From Pseudomonadota bacterium (GTDB lineage: Bacteria > Pseudomonadota > Gammaproteobacteria > Burkholderiales > Burkholderiaceae_C), in assembly GCA_023436025.1 (NCBI GenBank), contig JAEZKX010000073.1, positions 1 through 11,801 on the forward strand: 11,801 bases of DNA, read 5' to 3'. This document shows, piece after piece, positions 7,133-11,801 of the stretch. How positions within the stretch are numbered: the first letter of the stretch is position 1; every line of letters begins with the position of its first letter. The notes beneath the pieces were generated by a model. It made no database searches. It was not told where the DNA came from and worked only from the letters and a program-made list of their open reading frames with translations. The translations under genes were made by a program, and so were the position numbers.

Positions 7133-7156
7133 AATTACACGAGATACTGGCGAATC

Positions 7157-7210
7157 GTGGTGTTTAACCACAAGGTACGCGCCAGCGCTGACGGACGGTC
7201 GGCTGGCGCG
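7157..7210. promoter_or_regulatory. Two adjacent dyad elements, candidate operator/hairpin
   Basis: Element one is GTGGT-GTTTA-ACCAC (7157-7171). Element two is a perfect 9-bp inverted repeat CGCGCCAGC / GCTGGCGCG (7178-7186 and 7202-7210) around a 15-base spacer. They sit just upstream of the possible minus-strand promoter. They do not match CRP (TGTGA-N6-TCACA) or FNR consensus. A regulatory role is inference. Confidence 0.3.
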
Positions 7211-7632
7211 CAGCAACGGTCATCGGCCTCTCAGGAGGATTGACGTCCCCTGTGCGTGCGAACTCCCGGGCCCTTCAAACGTACAGGACCAGAGGCCGCT
7301 GCTGGCGCGCGACGCCAGCCGCGCATGCGGTGGCCCCCCGCACCCAGCGCGAAGCGTTCGTCACGTGGCACACCGCAGGGTGCGCAGGACCCCGATAGGC
7401 GCGCGGCTCCGGGGCACGGACAGGCAACACGTCGCCGGGCAGAAGTGGGGTCGCCGTCAGTGGCCGGCCTCAGCGTCACCATCGCCGCGGTGCGCACGAA
7501 GTCCCGCGGGGCAGCTTGCGCGCGCGGCTGGGAAACCCAAGGATTAAGGAAAATGCGGCCGCGGTTTGCGCCAATCGCTTGACTGGGCTGCGAGCGGCGC
7601 GGTCACACTTCGTAACAACGCGAAGTCCCGCC

Positions 7633-8259
7633 ATGACGCACGGCCCCCAACTCGAACTGATCGAACTCCTCTCGGAACGCATGCTTGCCGACGGCTCGCG
7701 CACCCTGTGGCGCCGCGTGTTCCTGACCTCCTTGCGCGACACGGTGCGCTTCGAGGCGCGCGCGCTCACGCTTCTGTGCGTGGATGCGCCGCGCCATGGA
7801 TGGAGCCTGGCCGAACTCGACACCTTCGGCCAGCGCTTCGGCGGGCGCTGCGAGCCGCTGGGCAAGGAGCGCGCGCTGTTCCACTTCGACGCCGCGGCGC
7901 CCGCGCTGCGCGCCGCGCTGCTGCTGCAGCGCATGTGCGGCGACTTCCAGTTCCGCCTGGCGGTGGTGACGGCGCCCTGCCACGTTGCGCGCTTCGAGGT
8001 CGACGGCCAGCGTTGCCAGGTGGTGCTGCCGCCGCCCTCGGGCAGCGTGCAGCGCGCGGTCGACAATGCCGTGCCGGGCACCATCCATGTGTGCAAGGAA
8101 AGCTATCCGCTGCTGGAGGACCTGCTGCGCGCCGAGGTGGGCGACGCGCTGGTGACCGTGGAGTTCGGCGAGGACGCCCAGGCCGAAGCCTCGATCACGC
8201 TGCCGCCGTCGACCGACTCTCCGATCACCAGCTTCAGCACATTCGCGGAACTGCGCTGA
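7633..8259 (+). CDS. Degenerate class III adenylate/guanylate cyclase-like domain protein (probably non-catalytic)
   Basis: 208 residues, from ATG 7633; the ribosome site is weak and ATG 7681 is an alternative. After a helical N-terminus (7-40), residues 45-165 follow the order of class III cyclase homology domains: a strand ending in LCVD (48-51), a helix, GGRCEPLGKERALFHF (70-85) where cyclases have the GDG hairpin, an Ala/Leu-rich helix (88-101), strand FRLAVVTA (107-114), and SVQRAVDNAVPGTIHVCKESYPLL (138-161), which resembles the VNxAARxxxxAxPGxIxVS region. D51 could be the first metal Asp, but the second is lost (GDG to GKE) and the Asn/Arg transition-state pair appears replaced by Q140 and D144. 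It is therefore probably a pseudo-cyclase: a binding or regulatory domain. The assignment is by eye. Divergence from a cyclic-nucleotide-binding gene fits a signalling role. Confidence 0.7.
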   Translation: MTHGPQLELIELLSERMLADGSRTLWRRVFLTSLRDTVRFEARALTLLCVDAPRHGWSLAELDTFGQRFGGRCEPLGKERALFHFDAAAPALRAALLLQRMCGDFQFRLAVVTAPCHVARFEVDGQRCQVVLPPPSGSVQRAVDNAVPGTIHVCKESYPLLEDLLRAEVGDALVTVEFGEDAQAEASITLPPSTDSPITSFSTFAELR

Positions 8260-8271
8260 GGGCGCGGCGCG

Positions 8272-8290
8272 GCGGGCCGGACGGGCCCGC
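8272..8290. terminator. GC-rich hairpin between convergent genes
   Basis: GCGGGCC (8272-8278) pairs with GGCCCGC (8284-8290) around a 5-base loop, lying between the stop of the cyclase-like gene (8259, +) and the stop of the Bug protein gene (8307, -). No T-run follows on either side, so it is at best a weak or factor-assisted bidirectional terminator. Confidence 0.45.
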
Positions 8291-8306
8291 GTGGTGCGAA
8301 GACCGA

Positions 8307-9278
8307 TCAGTCGGCCTTGGCGCCGGTGGACTTGATGACCGCGCCCCAGCGCGGGATCTCGGACCTGATCCAGCCGCTGAACTGCTCGGGCGTGCTGGCG
8401 ATCACCTCGAACTCCATGTCGCGCAGGCGCGCGGAGATCTCCGGCGACTGCAGGATCTTCACCAGTTCGCGGTGGTAGCGGTCGACGACGGGCTTGGGCG
8501 TGTTGGCCGTGGTCAGGAAACCGATCCAGGACACGGCCTCGAAGTCCTTGTAGCCCAGCTCGACCAGCGTCGGCACGTCCGGCGTGCTGGCGAAGCGCTT
8601 GGTGCCGCTGGAAGCCAGCAGGCGCAACTTGCCCTCCTTGACGAACTGCTGCACGTTGCCCGGCACGAAGAAGCCGGCCTGCACATTGCCCGCCAGCAGG
8701 TCGGTGACGGCCGCGCCCGCCCCGCGGTAGGGTATGTGCGTCATGGGGAAGCCGGCCGCGGCCTTGAACATCTCCATGGTCAGGTGCGAGGCGCTGCCCA
8801 GCGCGATGGACGCGTACGAGTACTTGGTCGGCTCCGCCTTGGCGCGGGTCACCAGGTCCTGGGCCGACCTGATGTCGGAGCTCGCGTTCACCACCAGGTA
8901 CTGCGGCGTCTTCACCGCCAGCGTCAGCGGCTGCAGGTCCTTCAGCGGGTCGTAGGGCATCTTCTCCATCAGCGTGACGTTGATGGCCAGCGGCCCGTTG
9001 TAGCCGACCAGCAAGGTGTGGCCGTCCGGCTGCGCCTTGGCCACCAGGTCGGCGCCGATGTTGCCGCCGGCGCCCGGCTTGTTCTCCACCACCACCGGTT
9101 GCCCGATCGCCTCCTGCAGCTTGGGCGCCACCAGGCGCGCGAGCACGTCGTTGGTGCTGCCCACGATGGGAACGATGATGCGCACGGGCTTGGTGGGCGC
9201 CCAGTCCTGGGCGAAGGCGCCGCCGGCGCAGGCCGCGGCGCCCAACGCCAGCACGGCGCGGCGGTGGATGGATCGCAT
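8307..9278 (-). CDS. Bug/TctC-type periplasmic solute-binding protein
   Basis: 323 residues. The N-terminus MRSIHRRAVLALGAAACAGGAFA is a clear signal peptide with a likely cleavage after AFA (residue 23). The mature part carries Bug-family features: PVRIIVP (31-37), VVVENKPGAGGNIGADLVAKAQPDGHTLL (62-90), IPYRG in the middle, and the late DVPTLVELGY segment. These proteins bind small carboxylates in the periplasm and deliver them to TctAB-type transporters or to sensors. No tctA/tctB is in the window, as is usual for the many orphan Bug proteins of Burkholderiales. GAGGAGA at 9285-9291, 6 bases before the ATG, fixes the start; it overlaps the hydratase stop 12 bases upstream. As the last gene of the catabolic operon it probably binds the operon's aromatic acid or a precursor; that is inference. 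Confidence 0.92.
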   Translation of the reverse strand: MRSIHRRAVLALGAAACAGGAFAQDWAPTKPVRIIVPIVGSTNDVLARLVAPKLQEAIGQPVVVENKPGAGGNIGADLVAKAQPDGHTLLVGYNGPLAINVTLMEKMPYDPLKDLQPLTLAVKTPQYLVVNASSDIRSAQDLVTRAKAEPTKYSYASIALGSASHLTMEMFKAAAGFPMTHIPYRGAGAAVTDLLAGNVQAGFFVPGNVQQFVKEGKLRLLASSGTKRFASTPDVPTLVELGYKDFEAVSWIGFLTTANTPKPVVDRYHRELVKILQSPEISARLRDMEFEVIASTPEQFSGWIRSEIPRWGAVIKSTGAKAD

Positions 9279-9284
9279 GGTTCG

Positions 9285-9291
9285 TCTCCTC
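9285..9291 (-). promoter_or_regulatory. Ribosome binding site of the Bug protein gene
   Basis: GAGGAGA on the minus strand, 6 bases before the ATG at 9278, overlapping the stop codon of the upstream hydratase gene. This supports both the start choice and co-translation within the operon. Confidence 0.6.
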
Positions 9292-10072
9292 AGGTAAACG
9301 ACACGCCGATCGCGCCCAAGGGGCCGAAATCGGCATGGATCACGTCGCCGGCGGCCACCGACACCGGCCGCGTGAACGAGCCGGCCAGCAGGATGTGCCC
9401 GGGCTCCAGCATGATGTCGTGGCGCGCCAGGCGGTTGGCCAGCCACACGATGCCCATGGCCGGATGGCCCATGACCGCCGCCGACACGCCGGACTCCTCG
9501 ATCACGCCGTTCTTCGACAAGGTGGCCGCCACCCAGCGCAGGTCCACGTCCAGGGGCCGCACCACGCGGCCGCCGGTCACCATGGCGGCAGCCGCGGCGT
9601 TGTCGGCGATGGTGTCGACGATGTGGCGCGGCACTTCGGTGCGGTAGTCGATGATCTCCAGCGCCGGCGTCACGTAGCTGGTCGCGTCCAGCACGTCGTA
9701 GACCGTCACGTTCTTGCCGCCCACCCGCTTGCCCAGCACGAAAGCCAGCTCCACCTCCAGCCGCGGCGCGTTGAAGCGCGAGGCCGGGATTCGCGCGCCG
9801 TCGGCGTACAGCATGTCGTCGAGCAGCACGCCGTAGTCGGGCTCGGTCATCTTCGAGGCCATCTGCATGGCGCGCGAGGTCAGGCCGATCTTGTGGCCCA
9901 CCACGCGTGCGCCGTTCTTCACGCGCTCGTCGGCCCAGATCTGCTGGATGGCGTAGGCATCCTCGATCTCGGCTTCCGGCCAGGTCTGGCTGACCTGGCG
10001 GATCGGCTGGGTCGTGCGGTGGGCTTCGGTCAGCGCCTGCGCGGCCAGGCGGCGTTGCTGTTCGTCGATCAT
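9290..10072 (-). CDS. hpaH: 2-oxo-hept-4-ene-1,7-dioate hydratase-like protein (HpaH/MhpD, FAA-hydrolase fold)
   Basis: 260 residues; E. coli HpaH has 267. It resembles HpaH along its whole length: EDAYAIQQIW (37-46), GHKIGLTSRAMQ (59-70), EPDYGVLLDDM (77-87), PRLEVELAFVL (103-113), VTPALEIIDYR (134-144), SDN-like IADNAA (155-160), NGVIEESGVSAAV (188-200) and the late LAGSFTRPV (229-237). The metal ligands E106, E108 and E139 are present. Family members add water to 2-oxo-4-enoates made after meta cleavage of homoprotocatechuate, catechol or similar rings. The ATG at 10072 overlaps the dioxygenase stop by 4 bases (ATGA). Because the partner dioxygenase is intradiol and no HpaD/E/F/G/I genes are seen, the true substrate may differ; a related 2-oxopent-4-enoate hydratase or a decarboxylase of the same fold cannot be excluded. 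Confidence 0.85.
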   Translation of the reverse strand: MIDEQQRRLAAQALTEAHRTTQPIRQVSQTWPEAEIEDAYAIQQIWADERVKNGARVVGHKIGLTSRAMQMASKMTEPDYGVLLDDMLYADGARIPASRFNAPRLEVELAFVLGKRVGGKNVTVYDVLDATSYVTPALEIIDYRTEVPRHIVDTIADNAAAAAMVTGGRVVRPLDVDLRWVAATLSKNGVIEESGVSAAVMGHPAMGIVWLANRLARHDIMLEPGHILLAGSFTRPVSVAAGDVIHADFGPLGAIGVSFT

Positions 10073-11004
10073 GTGCGGGAGAGGATGGTCAGGTTCGGCC
10101 GCGGCCCTTCGGCCTTGGCGGTGATGGGAGGCTGCGGCAGCGCGTCGTCGCCGCGCTGGATGGTGAAGTGGTGGTCCAGCGACCACCAGCGGCCCTGCAC
10201 GTCGGCGTCGGGCGCGGGCTCGTCCTGGTGCAGCACGTACTGGCCCACCAGCGCGCGGGTGACGCCGAACTGCACGTCGGTTTCCAGGTGCGGATCGTCG
10301 CTGGAATACACCTGCGAGAACTGCGTCTTGAAGCCCGGCTTGTGGATCAGGAAGTGGATGTGCGCAGGCCGCATGTTGGCGCGGCCCTGCTTGCGCAGCA
10401 GCTCGCCCACCACGCCGTTGACGGGAATCGGGTAGCCCTGCGGCTTGATGCTGCGGAAGGCGATGTGGCCGTGCGCGTCGGTGGTGAACTTGCCGCGCAG
10501 GTTCATGTCGGCCTGCGCCGGGTCCTGGTTCTCGTAGAAGCCCTCGGACGAGGCCTGCCAGATGTCGACCTCGGCGCCGGCGACCGCGCGGCCCTCTTCG
10601 TCGCGCACCCAGGCCTTGACGAACACCGGCTCCCCTGGCGTGGGCGAGCGCACGATGCTGCCGCCGTTGGGGGTCACGGGGGACCCCTTGCGCCAGAACG
10701 GTCCCATCAGGTTGGCGGTGGTCTCGTGGCCGGCGCCGTTGTTCAGCAGGCAGACCAGGGCGGAGACGCCCAGCGACCCGGCGGCCAGCACCACCTCGTT
10801 GTGCGAGGCGGTGGTGAGCTGTCCCAGCCGGGCGATCACGCCGCAGGCCTGGCGGAACTCCGCCTCGGTCAGCCGCGTCTCGCGCACGAAGGCGTGCAGG
10901 TGCGTCACCGCCGCGGACATGATCTCGCGGAAGCGCGCGTCGCTCGCGCGCTCCAGCTCCGCCAGCACGGCGCGCGTCAGGTCGGCCTGGTTCTCGACGA
11001 TCAT
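10069..11004 (-). CDS. Intradiol ring-cleavage dioxygenase (catechol / hydroxyquinol 1,2-dioxygenase type)
   Basis: 311 residues. An N-terminal helical dimerisation domain of the Dioxygenase_N type (about 8-95) is followed by the beta-sandwich catalytic domain. The four non-haem Fe(III) ligands are in place: Y157 (EGFYENQ), Y191 (GYPIPVNG), H215 and H217 (RPAHIHFLI). The segment from LMGPFW (99-104) and the spacing of the ligands resemble hydroxyquinol and catechol 1,2-dioxygenases, which open an ortho-diol ring between the two hydroxyls to give a muconate or maleylacetate-type acid. The N-terminal domain argues against protocatechuate 3,4-dioxygenase. ATG 11004 has the ribosome site GAGGTGA (11009-11015) that overlaps the stop of the upstream SDR gene. 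The exact diol is not determined; no muconate cycloisomerase or maleylacetate reductase is in view. Confidence 0.9.
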   Translation of the reverse strand: MIVENQADLTRAVLAELERASDARFREIMSAAVTHLHAFVRETRLTEAEFRQACGVIARLGQLTTASHNEVVLAAGSLGVSALVCLLNNGAGHETTANLMGPFWRKGSPVTPNGGSIVRSPTPGEPVFVKAWVRDEEGRAVAGAEVDIWQASSEGFYENQDPAQADMNLRGKFTTDAHGHIAFRSIKPQGYPIPVNGVVGELLRKQGRANMRPAHIHFLIHKPGFKTQFSQVYSSDDPHLETDVQFGVTRALVGQYVLHQDEPAPDADVQGRWWSLDHHFTIQRGDDALPQPPITAKAEGPRPNLTILSRT

Positions 11005-11008
11005 GGTC

Positions 11009-11015
11009 TCACCTC
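11009..11015 (-). promoter_or_regulatory. Ribosome binding site of the intradiol dioxygenase gene
   Basis: GAGGTGA on the minus strand, 4 bases before the ATG at 11004, overlapping the TGA of the SDR gene. It supports the start and the operon reading. Confidence 0.6.
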
Positions 11016-11793
11016 ATTTCACGTGCAGGCCGCCATCGACCACCAGCGTGGTGCCGGTGATGAAGGAGGCCTCGTCGGACGCGAACCACAGGATCGGGTA
11101 GGCGATCTCCAGCGGGTCGGCCCATCGGCCCAGCAGCGACGTGTCCTGCCGCTGCGTCTTGAGTTCCTCCACGCTCTTGCCCGCCGCCTTGGTGCGGTTG
11201 ACGTGGAACTCGGTCAGGGTGGATCCCGGGCACACCGCATTGACGCGGATGCCGTGCTGGGTCTCCTCGAAGGCCAGCGTGCGGGTCATCGCCAGCATGG
11301 CGGCCTTGGTGGCGTCGTACAGCGCCATGCCCTTGCGGCCCTTGACCGCGTAGCAGGACGACACATTAACGATGGCGCCCCCGCCAGCCGCGCGCAGCAG
11401 CGGGAGCGTGGCGCGGCAGAAGTTGGCGTTGCCGATGGTGTTGACGGCCAGCACCGCCTGCCATTCCTGCGGCGTGGCCTCGGCGAAGGACGCGTAGTTG
11501 CGCATCGCCGCGTTGTTCACCAGGATGTCGAGCCGCCCGAAGGCCTCGCGGCAGCGGGCGGCGGCCTGCTGCGCCGTCGCCTCGTCAGCCACGTCGCCGG
11601 CCACGGCTTCCACCCGCGCCTGCGGGAAGCGCGCGCGGATGGCGCCGACGGTGCGATCCAGCGCGGCGCCGTCGCGGTCGACGATGAGCACCGTGGCGCC
11701 CTGGGCGCAGAACAGCGTGGCGGTGGCGGCGCCGATGCCGCCGCCCCCCCCGGTGACCAGCGCCACCATGCCAGCCAGGCGCGTGCCGGCCAC
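11014..11793 (-). CDS. SDR family oxidoreductase of the aromatic operon (start near the window edge)
   Basis: 259 residues if the GTG at 11793 is the start. A classical SDR: TGGGGGIG (14-21), D39 after the second strand (favours NAD(H)), D67 in GDVAD, NNAA (93-96), and the catalytic set N118, S146, Y159 and K163 (YDATK). It ends with the typical SFITGTTLVVDGG. The frame stays open to the window end without a stop, so the start could be a little further upstream outside the window; the distance to the glycine motif is normal for GTG 11793. A run of eight C (11744-11751) encodes part of the glycine motif and the frame across it is intact. As the first visible gene of the operon it may oxidise a cis-dihydrodiol or a hydroxylated precursor to the diol that the dioxygenase opens; that is inference. 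Confidence 0.87.
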   Translation of the reverse strand: MAGTRLAGMVALVTGGGGGIGAATATLFCAQGATVLIVDRDGAALDRTVGAIRARFPQARVEAVAGDVADEATAQQAAARCREAFGRLDILVNNAAMRNYASFAEATPQEWQAVLAVNTIGNANFCRATLPLLRAAGGGAIVNVSSCYAVKGRKGMALYDATKAAMLAMTRTLAFEETQHGIRVNAVCPGSTLTEFHVNRTKAAGKSVEELKTQRQDTSLLGRWADPLEIAYPILWFASDEASFITGTTLVVDGGLHVK

Positions 11794-11801
11794 GATGCCG
11801 G

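Larger units (their letters stand above)
7082..7632. other. 551-base intergenic region between the cyclic-nucleotide-binding and cyclase-like genes
   Basis: I see no convincing gene here; the open frames give Arg/Pro/Ala-rich, low-complexity products. It holds the probable control region of both divergent genes: GGAGGA on the minus strand (7127-7132), a TGTAAT possible -10 just upstream of it (complement of 7134-7139), a dyad GTGGT-N5-ACCAC (7157-7171), a 9-bp inverted repeat (7178-7186 with 7202-7210), an AGGAGG on the plus strand (7233-7238) with no good start after it, and near the plus-strand gene a TTGACT (7579-7584) resembling a -35. The stretch 7260-7540 shows nothing that I can name. 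Confidence 0.5.

Noticed and set aside
7157..7171. A CRP or FNR binding site upstream of the cyclic-nucleotide-binding gene
   Set aside because: The half-sites GTGGT/ACCAC with a 5-base spacer do not fit TGTGA-N6-TCACA or TTGAT-N4-ATCAA.
7231..7497. An 88-codon minus-strand frame in the intergenic region
   Set aside because: No ribosome site or recognisable sequence; overlapping frames on the other strand are equally open, as expected in GC-rich DNA.
7256..7582. A 108-codon GTG-started plus-strand frame in the intergenic region
   Set aside because: The AGGAGG upstream is 17 bases from the GTG, too far, and the product is an Arg/Pro/Ala mixture with no secondary-structure pattern; its end only coincides with the 9-codon frame mentioned in the findings.
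7566..9647. A plus-strand open frame of 693 codons across the cyclase-like gene and antisense to the Bug and hydratase genes
   Set aside because: It crosses three well-supported genes in other frames, and its product is Arg/Ala/His-rich without any domain pattern.
9335..10435. A plus-strand open frame of 366 codons antisense to the hydratase and dioxygenase
   Set aside because: It is antisense to two genes with intact catalytic residues, and its composition (His, Gln, Arg, Gly) is that of a mirror frame.

Overview
The window is very GC-rich and densely coded, with 1-4 base gene overlaps and a gene set typical of a betaproteobacterium of the order Burkholderiales, most likely Comamonadaceae (Ramlibacter/Variovorax-like). 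The pointers are a Kdo/LPS-transport block divergent from a CPA2 antiporter, a Bug-type periplasmic binding protein, and a glycine-rich RNA-binding protein tail. The taxonomic placement is inference from gene content and composition only. No IS element, CRISPR array, tRNA or rRNA was seen.

Layout. (1) Bases 3-56 (+) are the glycine-rich end of a gene that starts outside the window; a perfect palindromic hairpin (80-105) separates it from the block that converges on it. (2) Bases 124-3080 (-) form a tightly coupled operon kdsD - kdsC - lptC - SDR. It covers two steps of Kdo synthesis (arabinose-5-phosphate isomerase and Kdo-8-phosphate phosphatase), the inner-membrane LPS-transport protein LptC and a short-chain dehydrogenase. 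(3) Divergent from kdsD across only 42 bases, 3123-5677 (+) carries a KefB/YbaL-like proton antiporter overlapping apt (adenine salvage). (4) 5702-8259 holds three little-known genes: a conserved protein of unknown function (-), a stand-alone cyclic-nucleotide-binding protein (-), and, divergent across about 550 non-coding bases, a protein that I read as a degenerate class III nucleotidyl cyclase domain (+). (5) 8307-11793 (-) is a catabolic operon, in transcription order SDR dehydrogenase - intradiol ring-cleavage dioxygenase - HpaH-like hydratase - Bug/TctC binding protein. Its start may lie beyond the right edge.

How they fit together. Block 2 is envelope housekeeping. Block 5 looks like uptake and breakdown of an aromatic acid, but it pairs an intradiol dioxygenase with a hydratase family normally used after extradiol (meta) cleavage, so the substrate is not obvious. 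Block 4 is the best candidate for something undescribed: a cyclic-nucleotide sensor without a DNA-binding domain next to an apparently inactive cyclase fold.
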